Shown here piece after piece: positions 46,115 to 55,340 of a stretch of DNA of 62,870 bases. The DNA comes from JBFXCK01 sp050182275 (GTDB lineage: Bacteria > Pseudomonadota > Alphaproteobacteria > SHNJ01). Under the pieces are notes generated by a model. The model had not been told where the DNA came from. It saw only the letters and a program-made list of their open reading frames with translations, and ran no database searches. Where the stretch lies: the NCBI GenBank assembly GCA_050182275.1, contig JBFXCK010000009.1, positions 1-62,870 on the forward strand. Direction: 5' to 3'. Made by a program: the position numbers and the translations under genes. Position 1 is the stretch's first letter, and each line of letters starts with the position of its first letter.

Positions 46115-46806
46115 ACATCATCCTCCTAGGGCCTCCGGGGGCGGGCAAGGGCACGCAAGCCCGCCTGTTGCAAGAGCATTACCACATCCCGCAAATTTCA
46201 ACCGGCGATTTGCTGCGCGGTGAAATTGCCGCGAACACGGCTTTGGGTCAGCAAGTAAAGGCCTTAATCGGGCAGGGTCAATTGGTGCCCGATTCGGTGA
46301 TGATCAGCATGCTGCGCGCCCGCTTGGCGCAGCCTGATTGCGCCCGTGGTTTTATCCTGGATGGTTTCCCCCGCACTGTGACTCAGGCCGAGGCCCTCGA
46401 TCAAATGCTGGCCGAAATGAAACGCCCCTTAAAGGCTGTTATTGAATTGAAGGTACAGGAAGATGAATTGATCAGGCGCATTTCCGGCCGCCTGCATTGC
46501 GCCACCTGCGGCGCCGGGTACCATGAAATGTACAACCCGCCGGCGGTGGCAGGGGTATGCGATAATTGCGGTTCCAAGGAATTCACCCGCCGGGACGACG
46601 ACAAGCCCGAAACGGTAAAGGCCCGTCTAAAGGTCTATAATGAGAAAACCGCCCCTATTTTGCCCCATTACCAGGCAAATGGGCTGCTTCGGACGGTTGA
46701 TGCCATGCTTCCCATCGAGGAGGTCAATGCCCAGATTGAAGCCATTCTAGAAGGGCTGGAAAACGCCGTTCCGGGGGCCAAAAAGCAGGGTCTGGGCGGG
46801 GCTTAG
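46111..46806 (+). CDS. adk: Adenylate kinase with zinc-binding LID
   Basis: 231 residues; interconverts ATP+AMP and 2 ADP. GTG start overlapping the secY stop by four bases. P-loop LLGPPGAGKGTQARLL; AMP site STGDLLRGEI and GFILDGFPRTVTQAEAL. The long LID has the zinc tetrad CATC and CDNC. The C-terminus is about 15 residues longer than usual. Confidence 0.97.
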   Translation: MNIILLGPPGAGKGTQARLLQEHYHIPQISTGDLLRGEIAANTALGQQVKALIGQGQLVPDSVMISMLRARLAQPDCARGFILDGFPRTVTQAEALDQMLAEMKRPLKAVIELKVQEDELIRRISGRLHCATCGAGYHEMYNPPAVAGVCDNCGSKEFTRRDDDKPETVKARLKVYNEKTAPILPHYQANGLLRTVDAMLPIEEVNAQIEAILEGLENAVPGAKKQGLGGA

Positions 46807-46845
46807 GGGAAGTCATGGAAATGGCTCAAATTTACCAAAATTCTA

Positions 46846-46873
46846 TTGACTTCAATAATTTGCAGCCTATAAT
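46846..46873 (+). promoter_or_regulatory. Putative promoter of rpsM-rpsK-rpoA-rplQ
   Basis: TTGACT (46846-46851), a 16-base spacer and a perfect TATAAT (46868-46873). Predicted transcripts start about 46880, leaving an 80-base leader with a small hairpin CGCAA/TTGCG. This makes the alpha operon separable from spc/adk. Confidence 0.75.
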
Positions 46874-46958
46874 CCGCGCTTCCTGCCCATCTTAACGGTG
46901 GCGCAGCGCAAGTGTTTTTTGCGGCTATATTTATATTATAAGAACGAGGAGTTAAAGC

Positions 46959-47339
46959 GTGGCACGTATTGCAGGTGTAAATCTCGAAGACAAAAAATTA
47001 TATCACATCGCGCTTAGAAAAATCTACGGCATCGGCGATGAAAATTCTATCGCCATTTGTCAAGAGGCCGGCATTCCACTCACCAAGCGCACGCATGAAG
47101 TTACCGAAGATGAAAATTTACGCGTGCGGGAAATCATCGATCAAAAATTCAAGGTCGAAGGGGATTTGCGCCGCGAAGTGCAAATGAACATCAAGCGCAA
47201 GATTGATATTGGCTGCTACCAAGGCTTGCGTCACCGGCGCGGCTTGCCGGTGCGCGGCCAACGCACCCACACCAACGCCCGCACCCGCAAAGGCAACAAG
47301 CGCGTCGCGATCGCGGGTAAGAAAATGGTCACCAAGTAA
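46959..47339 (+). CDS. rpsM: Ribosomal protein S13
   Basis: 126 residues, 30S head. GTG start with GAGGAG upstream. MARIAGVNLEDKKLYHIALR and GLRHRRGLPVRGQRTHTNAR are typical. Confidence 0.97.
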   Translation: MARIAGVNLEDKKLYHIALRKIYGIGDENSIAICQEAGIPLTKRTHEVTEDENLRVREIIDQKFKVEGDLRREVQMNIKRKIDIGCYQGLRHRRGLPVRGQRTHTNARTRKGNKRVAIAGKKMVTK

Positions 47340-47366
47340 TTCAAGTAATTAAAGGATAGAAACAGA

Positions 47367-47771
47367 ATGGCAAATGAAGCAACAGCACCGGCCGCGGGCC
47401 GCATCCGCCGCAAAGAGCGGAAAAATATCGCTTCGGCGGTCGCGCATGTGAATGCGACTTTTAACAATACCATGATCACCATTGCCGATGCGCAAGGCAA
47501 TGTGATTTGCTGGTCGTCGGCCGGCATGAAGGGTTTTAAGGGTTCGAGAAAATCGACGCCCTATGCCGCGCAAATCGCCGCCGAAGATGCGGGCCGTAAA
47601 GCCCAGGAACACGGGGTGCGCCTATTAAGCGTGGAAGTTAGCGGCCCTGGTTCGGGCCGGGAATCGGCTTTGCGCGCGTTGCAGGCGGTTGGATTTCAAA
47701 TTACGTCGATAAAAGACGTTACGCCGATTCCGCATAATGGTTGCCGTCCGCCCAAGCGCCGCCGTGTCTAG
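47367..47771 (+). CDS. rpsK: Ribosomal protein S11
   Basis: 134 residues, platform of the 30S. NATFNNTMITIADAQGNVIC and TPIPHNGCRPPKRRRV are conserved. rpsD is not next, as is normal in alphaproteobacteria; rpoA follows. Confidence 0.98.
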   Translation: MANEATAPAAGRIRRKERKNIASAVAHVNATFNNTMITIADAQGNVICWSSAGMKGFKGSRKSTPYAAQIAAEDAGRKAQEHGVRLLSVEVSGPGSGRESALRALQAVGFQITSIKDVTPIPHNGCRPPKRRRV

Positions 47772-47835
47772 GTAGCGTTTTAGGGTTGGGGTTGGTTGTT
47801 TTTTCTTTCGTCTATTCGGTATGGGGTTTCGCATC

Positions 47836-48852
47836 ATGATGCAACGTAACTGGCAAGTTTTGATTAAACCGGAAAAATTGAACGTCGAAGCGGGGATTGA
47901 TCCCCGCCGCAACGCCACTGTCGTGGCCGAACCGCTGGAGCGCGGCTTTGGCTTGACCCTGGGCAATGCGCTGCGCCGCGTGCTTTTGTCTTCCTTGCAA
48001 GGGGCCGCTATTTCGGCCGTGCAAATTGAAGGCGTGTTGCATGAATTTTCCTCGATTCCCGGCGTGCGCGAAGACGTAACCGACATCGTGTTGAATTTGA
48101 AAGGCGTTGGCCTGCGCATGTTTGGCGATGGCCCAAAGAAAATCCGCTTGAATGGCGTTGGCCCCGGTGAAATCACCGCCAGCATGATCGAGGCCGGTCA
48201 TGATATCGAAATCATGAACCCCGAAGCCGTGATTTGCACGCTGGATAAAGGGGCGAAGATTTCCATGGAAATGACGGTCAATAACGGCAAGGGCTATATC
48301 CCCGCCGCCGAAAGCCGCCCGGAAGACGCGCCGATCGGCCTGATCCCGATTGATGCGATTTATTCGCCGGTACGCCGCGTATCATACAAGGTGGAAAACA
48401 CCCGCGTTGGCCAGCGCACCGATTATGATAAGTTGTCGCTGACCGTTGAAACCAACGGCGCCGTCAGCCCCGAAGATGCGGTGGCCTTGGCTGCGCGTAT
48501 TCTGCAAGACCAATTGCAGTTGTTTATCAATTTTGAAGAACCGAAGATTTCGGCCGATACCGACAAGGCCGTCGATCTGCCCTTCAACCGCAATTTATTG
48601 CGCAAAGTCGATGAGCTTGAATTATCGGTCCGCGCCGCCAATTGCTTGAAGAACGATAACATCGTTTACATCGGCGATTTGGTGCAAAAGACCGAATCCG
48701 AAATGCTGCGCACCCCCAATTTCGGCCGCAAATCTTTGAACGAAATCAAGGAAGTGCTGGCGCAAATGGGCTTAACGCTTGGCATGGAAATTCCTGGTTG
48801 GCCGCCGGAAAATATCGAAGAATTGGCCAAAAAATTGGAAGACCCATATTAA
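47836..48852 (+). CDS. rpoA: DNA-directed RNA polymerase subunit alpha
   Basis: 338 residues from the ATG at 47836 (MMQRNWQVLIKPEKL), preceded by GGGGTTT; ATG 47821 and 47839 are alternatives. NTD: LERGFGLTLGNALRRVLLSS. Alpha-CTD: LELSVRAANCLKNDNIVYIG and the DNA-contacting helix region TPNFGRKSLNEIKEVLAQMG. Recruits the core enzyme and contacts UP elements and activators. Confidence 0.97.
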   Translation: MMQRNWQVLIKPEKLNVEAGIDPRRNATVVAEPLERGFGLTLGNALRRVLLSSLQGAAISAVQIEGVLHEFSSIPGVREDVTDIVLNLKGVGLRMFGDGPKKIRLNGVGPGEITASMIEAGHDIEIMNPEAVICTLDKGAKISMEMTVNNGKGYIPAAESRPEDAPIGLIPIDAIYSPVRRVSYKVENTRVGQRTDYDKLSLTVETNGAVSPEDAVALAARILQDQLQLFINFEEPKISADTDKAVDLPFNRNLLRKVDELELSVRAANCLKNDNIVYIGDLVQKTESEMLRTPNFGRKSLNEIKEVLAQMGLTLGMEIPGWPPENIEELAKKLEDPY

Positions 48853-48871
48853 AAATTGATGGAGAAGGAAA

Positions 48872-49294
48872 ATGCGTCACGGTATTGCCGGTCGTAAATT
48901 AAATCGCAAGTCTCAGCACAGGCTGGCAATGTTTTCGAACATGGCCGTGGCGTTGATTAAGCACGAGCAAATCGAAACCACCCTGCCCAAGGCCAAGGAA
49001 TTGCGCCCGGTGGTGGAAAAGCTGATCACGCTTGGCAAGAAAGGCACGCTTGATGCGCGCCGCCGCGCCTTGTCGATGATGCAAGATGAAACCCAAGTTA
49101 AAAAGCTGTTCGATGTGCTGGGCAAGCGTTATGCCAAACGCGCCGGCGGTTATTGCCGCGTCTTAAAAGCGGGCTTCCGCTATGGCGATGCTGCGCCGAT
49201 GGCGATTATCGAATTCATTGACCGTGATGTTGCCGCCAAAGGCAAAGATTCCGGCCAGGATAAGAATGTTAAGGCCGAAGAAAAAGCGGCTTAA
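48872..49294 (+). CDS. rplQ: Ribosomal protein L17
   Basis: 140 residues. MRHGIAGRKLNRKSQHRLAM and TLPKAKELRPVVEKLITLGK are typical. Short Lys/Asp/Glu/Ala tail. Last gene of the alpha operon. Confidence 0.98.
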   Translation: MRHGIAGRKLNRKSQHRLAMFSNMAVALIKHEQIETTLPKAKELRPVVEKLITLGKKGTLDARRRALSMMQDETQVKKLFDVLGKRYAKRAGGYCRVLKAGFRYGDAAPMAIIEFIDRDVAAKGKDSGQDKNVKAEEKAA

Positions 49295-49321
49295 AAGCCC
49301 TTGGCAAGGCAGGTAGAAAAG

Positions 49322-49351
49322 AAAAGGGCGGCCATAAAGCCGCCCTTTTTT
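49322..49351 (+). terminator. Intrinsic terminator after rplQ
   Basis: AAAAGGGCGGC (49322-49332), loop CATAAA, GCCGCCCTTTT followed by further T. It ends the alpha operon 19 bases before the next start codon. Confidence 0.9.
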
Positions 49352-49369
49352 ATTGCTTAATTCCAGGCT

Positions 49370-50770
49370 ATGATACGCCCCATGCGATATATCTTTTTTA
49401 TTGTTTTGATTTTGCTAATTTCCCCGGTGCAAGCGCAAGAGCGCGAACTGCCAAAATCACGTCAGCAGATACAGCTTTCTTTCGCGCCGGTGGTAAAGCA
49501 GGTGGCCCCCGCTGTCGTCAATATTTACACCAAGCGAAAGGTGCGCACCTTTGTGTCGCCCTTTGGCAATAATCCGCTATTCCAGCAATTTTTTGGCGGC
49601 GCTATCCCCGGCATTCCGGCCGAGCGTGTTCAATCATCCTTAGGTTCAGGCGTTATCGTGCGCGGCGATGGCTTGGTGGTGACCAGCAATCATGTGGTGC
49701 AAGGGGCCGATGAAATCACCGTGGTGTTAAGCGACCGGCGCGAATTTCCGGCCGAAATCATGGTGCGCGACGAGCAAAGCGATTTGGCGTTGCTTCGCCT
49801 GGAAGGCCAAAATATCAGCCTGCCTTCCATCACCCTCGGCAATTCCGATACGGCGGAAGTGGGGGATATGGTGCTGGCCTTGGGCAACCCCTTCGGCGTC
49901 GGGCAAACCGTAACCTCGGGCATTATTTCGGCTCTGGCCCGCACCCAGGCGGGGATCAGCGATTATAGTTTCTTTATTCAAACCGATGCCGCCATTAACC
50001 CCGGCAATTCGGGCGGCGCGCTGGTCGACTTAAATGGAAAATTGTTGGGCATTAATACCGCCATTTATTCCAAGGATGGCGGCAGCTTGGGCATTGGTTT
50101 CGCCATTCCCTCGAACATGGTCGAGGCGTTTTTGCGCCAGGGCGAGCAGGGCAAGCGCTTGGTGCGCCCCTGGCTGGGTTTGGGCGGGCAGAATGTTACA
50201 GCCGACTTGGCGCGGGAATTACGCTTGCCGCGCCCCTTTGGCGTGCTGATTAATCAAATTCATCCGCAATCGCCGGCAGCCAGCTCCATCAAAAAAGGCG
50301 ATGTCATTACCGCGATCAATGGCTTGGAAGTGGCCGATCCGCAATCCTTGCGCTTCCGCGTGGCGACGCTGACCCTTAATGAAACCGCCGAGCTTACCCG
50401 CTGGCGCGATGGCTTTGAGCAAAAGGTGGGTATTAAACTGTCCCTGCCGCCCGAAAATCCGCCGCGTGAATTGACCGAGTTAACCGGGAATCAGCCTTTG
50501 GCGGGCGCTAAGATCGCCAATCTTTCACCCGCTATTCAAGAAGAGCTGGGCGGCGATGTGCCGGATGATGGCGTGGTGGTCATCGCCATCAACAGCAGAA
50601 GCCAGGCCGCACGTTTTGGTTTAAAGCCGCGCGATATATTATTGGAAATTCAGGGTAAAAAAATCCGCCGGGTAAGCGATGCCGTGACCGCTTTAGGGCT
50701 TCCGCAGAAGGGCTGGAACATTGTTTTTCGCCGCGGCGATCAAATCATCCGCGGCCAAATCCAAGGCTAA
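49370..50770 (+). CDS. Do/DegP-family periplasmic serine protease
   Basis: 466 residues. Signal-anchor or signal peptide MRYIFFIVLILLISPVQAQE. Trypsin-like triad H108 (SNHVVQG), D138 (EQSDLALL), S214 (INPGNSGGALV). Two PDZ domains follow (about 255-345; 370-460). It degrades or refolds damaged envelope proteins. An in-frame ATG at 49382 would also fit; neither has a good ribosome site. TATGAT at 49369-49374 could be a -10 whose transcript would begin at that second ATG. The usual alphaproteobacterial neighbour of rplQ. Confidence 0.93.
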   Translation: MIRPMRYIFFIVLILLISPVQAQERELPKSRQQIQLSFAPVVKQVAPAVVNIYTKRKVRTFVSPFGNNPLFQQFFGGAIPGIPAERVQSSLGSGVIVRGDGLVVTSNHVVQGADEITVVLSDRREFPAEIMVRDEQSDLALLRLEGQNISLPSITLGNSDTAEVGDMVLALGNPFGVGQTVTSGIISALARTQAGISDYSFFIQTDAAINPGNSGGALVDLNGKLLGINTAIYSKDGGSLGIGFAIPSNMVEAFLRQGEQGKRLVRPWLGLGGQNVTADLARELRLPRPFGVLINQIHPQSPAASSIKKGDVITAINGLEVADPQSLRFRVATLTLNETAELTRWRDGFEQKVGIKLSLPPENPPRELTELTGNQPLAGAKIANLSPAIQEELGGDVPDDGVVVIAINSRSQAARFGLKPRDILLEIQGKKIRRVSDAVTALGLPQKGWNIVFRRGDQIIRGQIQG

Positions 50771-51708
50771 TGAGCGGTAAATTCCACCTTATCATTCCAG
50801 CCAAAGATGAAGGCATGCGGCTTGACCGCTTCTTGCGCGCGCTAAAATCCGATTTAACCCAAGGCCAAATCCAAAAACTTCTGCGCCAGGGCGATATCCG
50901 CATCAATGGCAAAAAGGTTGAGGCCAATGCGAGATTAGAGGCGGGGCAAGAATTAAAGCTCCCGCCTTTTTTGCGCGGGGAGAATAAAGAAAAACCAACC
51001 GTAAAAATGCCTGATAATTTGGTTAAAAAAATCCGCTCCTGGGTGATTTACCAAGATCAAGATATGATCGCTCTTAACAAGCCGCCGGGCTTAGCGGTGC
51101 AGGGCGGAAGTAAAACGGGCCAGCATCTGGATGCCTGGCTTGATGCGCTGGCCGATGGGAAAGAGCGCCCGCGCCTGGTGCATCGCTTGGATAAGGACAC
51201 CAGCGGCGTTTTGCTATTGGCGCGCAACCGTAAAAGTGCTGCCTATCTAACCTCGGCTTTTAGGGGACGGGAGGTTGAAAAGATTTATTGGGCGGTGGTG
51301 GTGGGCGTGCCCGCGCCTTTACAAGGCGAAATCAACGCGCCGCTTGCCAAACGCCGCGACCGCGAAGGGGAAAAAATGGCGGTGGCCAAAGACGGCGACC
51401 AGGCGCTGACTCTTTACCGCGTCCTTGATCAGGCGGGGCAAAAATTAGCGCTGCTTGAATTAAGCCCCCATACAGGGCGCACCCATCAATTGCGGGCGCA
51501 TTGCCAATATATCGGCCATCCGATTTTGGGCGATCCGAAATATGGCGGGGAAGACAGGTTTTTAAAGCCGGCCGGCCTGTCCGATAGCCTGCATTTGCAT
51601 GCACGGCAAATTCGTTTGCGGGGATTGAATGGCAAAATCCTGACAATCAAGGCTGAATTGCCCGAAGAAATGGCGAAAACCTTGGCTTATTTTAATTTCA
51701 CGGCCTAA
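50770..51708 (+). CDS. RluA-family pseudouridine synthase (RluC/RluD type)
   Basis: 312 residues: an N-terminal S4 RNA-binding domain (about 15-70: MRLDRFLRALKSDLTQGQIQ, RQGDIRINGKKV) and a catalytic domain with HRLDKDTSGVLLLAR (138-152), D141 being the nucleophile. ELSPHTGRTHQLRAHCQYIG is the family's third motif. It isomerises uridines in 23S rRNA; RluC is the likeliest type but the target is not certain. ATG overlaps the protease stop (TAATG). Confidence 0.92.
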   Translation: MSGKFHLIIPAKDEGMRLDRFLRALKSDLTQGQIQKLLRQGDIRINGKKVEANARLEAGQELKLPPFLRGENKEKPTVKMPDNLVKKIRSWVIYQDQDMIALNKPPGLAVQGGSKTGQHLDAWLDALADGKERPRLVHRLDKDTSGVLLLARNRKSAAYLTSAFRGREVEKIYWAVVVGVPAPLQGEINAPLAKRRDREGEKMAVAKDGDQALTLYRVLDQAGQKLALLELSPHTGRTHQLRAHCQYIGHPILGDPKYGGEDRFLKPAGLSDSLHLHARQIRLRGLNGKILTIKAELPEEMAKTLAYFNFTA

Positions 51709-51717
51709 GCTTGGAAT

Positions 51718-52383
51718 ATGAAAAAACGCCTGATCGCCTTTGATTTGGACGGCACGCTGATCAACAGCGAAGAAGCGATTGTGCATGTAGTGCGAAAGGT
51801 CGCCAAAGAATTCAATTTAACCCTTCCTGCCGAACGCAGCCAAATGCTGGCCGGTGTGGGATTGCCCTTAAGCGCGGCGCTGCAAAAGGTTTTCCCGGAG
51901 TTAGAGGAAAAAATCCAGCAAGAAGTGGTGGAAAGTTATATTAAAAACCATCACGCCTATGCCGATAAAGACCAGGATGTCGAGCCGCTTTATCCCGGCG
52001 CCAGGGAGCTGGTCGAAACCCTGTTCGCCGAAGGCTTTATCTTGGGAATTGTCACCAGCAAAGGCCGCCATGGCGTTGACCGTTTTTTACAGCAAAAGAA
52101 ATGGGAAAAGCATTTCACCAATATTCAAACGCCCGATAACGGCCCAGGCAAGCCGGATCCCTTTTTAATGAAAGCCGCCTTAAAAGAAGTTGGGGTGGGG
52201 CCCGAATCCGCCCTTATGATCGGCGATACTATTTTCGATATTCAATGCGCCAAGGGCGCCGGGGTTAAATCGATCGGCGTGTCGTGGGGTTTTCACCACC
52301 TTGCGCAATTGCAAGAAGCCAAGCCCGATTTTTTGGTACATAAGATCGAGGAAATTTTACCGGTGATCCGCCAATGGCAGTAA
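51718..52383 (+). CDS. HAD-family phosphatase (phosphoglycolate-phosphatase-like)
   Basis: 221 residues. Motif I FDLDGTLINS with nucleophile D9 and acid D11, a helical cap (about 18-85), motif II VTSKG, and motif IV MIGDTIFDIQCAKGAG. Probably acts on a small phosphate ester; Gph is the usual name in this context. It lies ten bases after rluC-like and overlaps the ATP12 gene by ten bases. Confidence 0.88.
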   Translation: MKKRLIAFDLDGTLINSEEAIVHVVRKVAKEFNLTLPAERSQMLAGVGLPLSAALQKVFPELEEKIQQEVVESYIKNHHAYADKDQDVEPLYPGARELVETLFAEGFILGIVTSKGRHGVDRFLQQKKWEKHFTNIQTPDNGPGKPDPFLMKAALKEVGVGPESALMIGDTIFDIQCAKGAGVKSIGVSWGFHHLAQLQEAKPDFLVHKIEEILPVIRQWQ

Positions 52384-53117
52384 AGAAAAAAGCCGCCGCA
52401 AAGAAAAAGCCAGCCGCCAAACCAAAGGCGGCGCGGGGCTATGAACAGGCAAGGGCGGTCAAGCATTTGCACGGCTATGCGGTTAAGCTTGACGGCAATT
52501 TCGTGATGACGCCAAAGGGCGAAGTCATGGTCGCGCCAAGCGAGGCGCTGGCGAAATTAATCGCTAAGGAATGGCAGGGCCAAAAGCAAAAAGTGCTGCC
52601 CGCCACCATGCCGGCGACCGTTTTCGCTATGAGCGTGATTGACCGCATTTTGCCCGCCCGCGAAGTGATTGAAAGTGAAATTGTCCGCTATCTAACCCAT
52701 GAATCTTTGTGCCATTGGGCGGCAGAGCCGCCGGCTTTAATGGCTTTGCAAGAACAGGAATGGCGGCCCTGGCTGGAATGGGCCAAGAAAAAATATCATT
52801 TGGATTTGCCGGTGCAATTCGGCCTGATGCCCGATTCATCGCCCAAGGTTGCCGAAATAGTTTATCCGGTTTTGCAGGAATTCGATGGCTGGCGCTTGGG
52901 CGCTCTTTATATCGCGGCGCAAATGCTGGGCTCTGGCCTAGTGGCGCTGGCTTTTGCCGTTGGTGAAATCGATGCCGATCAGGCTTTGCGCCTTGGCTTT
53001 TTGCATGAACGCTGGGCGCTCAAACAATGGGGCGAAGATGAGGAAGCCAGATTCCGCCTCAAACAAATCGAGGCGGAGCTGATTGATGTGGAGCGCTGCT
53101 TAAAGTTGCTGGGCTAG
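52374..53117 (+). CDS. ATP12-family F1-ATPase assembly chaperone
   Basis: 247 residues, homologous to mitochondrial ATP12, which protects the F1 alpha subunit until assembly. Motifs: LDGNFVMTPKGEVMVAPSEA, AKEWQGQ, MPATVFAMSVIDRILPAREV, RYLTHESLCHWAAEPPALMA, and VGEIDADQALRLGFLHERWA near the end. The first 22 residues (AVKKKAAAKKKPAAKPKAAR) are a Lys/Ala tail like those on ribosomal proteins here. Found in alphaproteobacteria and mitochondria. Confidence 0.92.
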   Translation: MAVKKKAAAKKKPAAKPKAARGYEQARAVKHLHGYAVKLDGNFVMTPKGEVMVAPSEALAKLIAKEWQGQKQKVLPATMPATVFAMSVIDRILPAREVIESEIVRYLTHESLCHWAAEPPALMALQEQEWRPWLEWAKKKYHLDLPVQFGLMPDSSPKVAEIVYPVLQEFDGWRLGALYIAAQMLGSGLVALAFAVGEIDADQALRLGFLHERWALKQWGEDEEARFRLKQIEAELIDVERCLKLLG

Positions 53118-54460
53118 GATATATTCACCGTTGCGCCTAACAGCTTTAACAGCCGGCTGCGGTCAACCAGGGCCGCCGGAATCAGCGAGGCCAGCGGCAA
53201 AGGCTGTTCGGGGCGCAAAGCCAAATTCAGCGTGCCGAGCGTTGCGAAATAGGTTTTCAGCTTTTCGGCGGCATCGACAATCGCCGGGTCGGCGGCAAGC
53301 GAACCTTGGCGTAATTCTTTTTCCAAGGCCATACCCCAATCGGCCGCTACTTGCTCTTTCGTGCGCCCGGTTTTTTCGGCTTCTTTTTGCATGATTTTTT
53401 GCACCAAAGATTGGTCTTTAAACATTACATCGGCGCCGATCAAAGTTACGGAAGCCTGCTCCATTAATTTGCGCAGCATGTCGGTGCCAAGTTCGTTCAT
53501 GGTTACGCTGCCCAAATGCGCGGTGACATCGAGATTAAAATAATTGTCGGCCTGGGCGGAAATATTCGTTACCAAACGCTGCTCGGCCTCGACATATTCA
53601 TAGGCCAGGCGCAAATTACCGGTCAGGCGGGAATAGCCCAATTCCTGCCAGTTTTTCATCGCCAGCCCCTCTAAGAGCGGCATATCAAGCCCGCGGATTT
53701 CCAGGAAAGAGGCATGGGGCGGCGTGTGGGCGGGATCGGTGCGGGCGCTTAATTCGCGCATTTTGATCGGCTCGGCGCCATTGTTAAGGATAAGGACAAA
53801 ATCGCCAACCGTATGGCTGCCCTGGCCAATATCATGGCCATAAATAAATTTTACGCCTAAGCCGTCAATTTGCTTAAGCGCGGCTTGGCCAGCGCCCGAT
53901 TCAACTCCGAGATTTTCTAAGGAAAAGCCGAAGGAGGCAGGGCGGCCATTTTCTATTTTCAACTGGTCAAGCCTCATCTCGGCAAAAGTGATGCGCGCGG
54001 GCTTTTCGGGCAGTTCCTGCACATAATTGGTGATGCGGAAACTTTGCGCCTCCGGGTCTTGGCTGAAAGTGAAGGAAATATTGGTTTTGGCCAGCAAGGT
54101 GGCGTTTCCGGCATAATTAGGCGGGCTGAAAATATCGCCGCCCTTAATTTCCACATTCATTTTCGTCAATTTTTGACCGCGTACCGAAATATCGCTTAAA
54201 TTAAGCTCGGCCGCTTTGAATAAATCTTGATTGTTGCGCTTGACCAAAAAATTCTTGTAGCGGGCGCTGCGGGCGAAATACCCCAGCTTGCTGTCTTCAA
54301 AGCTAATGCTGAATTCGGGGGCGGCCAAAGCCATAAGCGCGGTAACCGATTCTTGGTAGCGCTGTTTTAAATACCGGTCGGCGGCGAAAGCGCCAGCCAC
54401 AATGACAGCGGCAAGAATAAGAAACGAAATCCCGAAACGAAGAAGCTTTTGCGAGTTCAT
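53114..54460 (-). CDS. Membrane-anchored hypothetical protein (DUF2125/AsmA-like look)
   Basis: 448 residues: an N-terminal TM helix (about 9-27: ISFLILAAVIVAGAFAADRY), then a long periplasmic domain of beta-strand style with repeated amphipathic strands (SISFEDSKLGYFARSARYKN, FLVKRNNQDLFKAAELNLSD). This resembles the AsmA/DUF945/DUF2125 proteins linked to envelope lipid or protein export, but the family is not certain. Its stop overlaps the ATP12 stop region by four bases; the genes converge. Confidence 0.6.
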   Translation of the reverse strand: MNSQKLLRFGISFLILAAVIVAGAFAADRYLKQRYQESVTALMALAAPEFSISFEDSKLGYFARSARYKNFLVKRNNQDLFKAAELNLSDISVRGQKLTKMNVEIKGGDIFSPPNYAGNATLLAKTNISFTFSQDPEAQSFRITNYVQELPEKPARITFAEMRLDQLKIENGRPASFGFSLENLGVESGAGQAALKQIDGLGVKFIYGHDIGQGSHTVGDFVLILNNGAEPIKMRELSARTDPAHTPPHASFLEIRGLDMPLLEGLAMKNWQELGYSRLTGNLRLAYEYVEAEQRLVTNISAQADNYFNLDVTAHLGSVTMNELGTDMLRKLMEQASVTLIGADVMFKDQSLVQKIMQKEAEKTGRTKEQVAADWGMALEKELRQGSLAADPAIVDAAEKLKTYFATLGTLNLALRPEQPLPLASLIPAALVDRSRLLKLLGATVNIS

Positions 54461-54520
54461 GGAAAATCCTTTAAGAAGTTTGTAAGAAAGGCCAGTGTAA
54501 CGTAAAATACGCTTGCAAGT

Positions 54521-55174
54521 CTATGGGAAATAGCGCGGAAAATGGCGGCGTAAAGCTTGATCGAATTCAGCCATGACAATATTTTTCCCCAGCGCTTTCA
54601 AGGAAGTCACGCCGAATTCTTTAATCCCGCAAGGAATAATTCCGGCATAGGCGGAAAGATCGGGGTTGATATTGACGCTAATACCGTGAAAGGCGACGCC
54701 CCGTCTTACCCGTATACCAATGGCGGCGATTTTACTTTCCCGGCCTTTATCTTCGACCCATACGCCGATACGCCCCTCGCGGCAAAAACCATTCACGCCG
54801 AAATCGGCAAGGCTTGCGATAATCCAATTTTGCAGTCGGCCGACATAATCACGGATATCGATTTGGCGCGATGTCAAATCCATCATTAAATAAACAATTC
54901 TTTGCCCCGGCCCATGATAAGTGACTTGCCCGCCGCGCCCCGTGGGATAAAGGGGTATTTTACCGGGCGTGATCAAATCATTATCCTTGGCGCTGGAGCC
55001 GGCGGTATAGCAGGGCAAATGTTCCAAGAGCCAAACCAGCTCCGGCGCGCCATGATTCCGGATGGCCGCCACCCGCTCCTCCATCATAGTCATGGCTTCG
55101 GGGTAGGGGATGGGGGTATCAAAGGCCTGCCACTCAAGGGGGCGGGCCAGGTTTGTTAAGGGCGATGCCAGCAT
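54521..55174 (-). CDS. lipB: Lipoyl(octanoyl) transferase
   Basis: 217 residues; moves octanoate from acyl carrier protein to lipoyl domains. GGQVTYHGPGQRIVYLMMDL (81-100), the catalytic Lys in ESKIAAIGIRVRRGVAFHG (K148) and Cys in IIPCGIKEFGVTSL (C182). The alphaproteobacterial N-terminus LEWQAFDTPIPYPEAMTMME supports the start at 55174, but no ribosome site precedes it. The start lies 14 bases after the tRNA-Leu 3' end, so they share a transcript. Confidence 0.94.
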   Translation of the reverse strand: MLASPLTNLARPLEWQAFDTPIPYPEAMTMMEERVAAIRNHGAPELVWLLEHLPCYTAGSSAKDNDLITPGKIPLYPTGRGGQVTYHGPGQRIVYLMMDLTSRQIDIRDYVGRLQNWIIASLADFGVNGFCREGRIGVWVEDKGRESKIAAIGIRVRRGVAFHGISVNINPDLSAYAGIIPCGIKEFGVTSLKALGKNIVMAEFDQALRRHFPRYFP

Positions 55175-55188
55175 TTTTTCTATAATAA

Positions 55189-55273
55189 TGGTGCGGTCAA
55201 GAGGACTCGAACCTCCACGGGTCTCCCCACAACGACCTCAACGTTGCGCGTCTACCAATTCCGCCATGACCGC
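55189..55273 (-). tRNA. tRNA-Leu (anticodon GAG), CCA encoded
   Basis: 85 bases including CCA. Acceptor GCGGTCA/TGACCGC, a long variable arm typical of tRNA-Leu (TGTGGGGAGACCCGTGG part), anticodon stem CAACG/CGTTG with loop TTGAGGT, T-arm GAGGTTCGAGTCCTC, discriminator A. On the minus strand TTGCCC-17-TAAAAA upstream may be its promoter. Confidence 0.95.
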
Positions 55274-55340
55274 GGAAGCTTACGTTTTTAGGGCAGAAAT
55301 GCTAGAAGGGCAAGAGGTTTAAAAATGATTCAAAATGCTA

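Noticed and set aside
47772..47835. Missing rpsD between rpsK and rpoA
   Set aside because: Alphaproteobacteria normally keep rpsD elsewhere; not a deletion.
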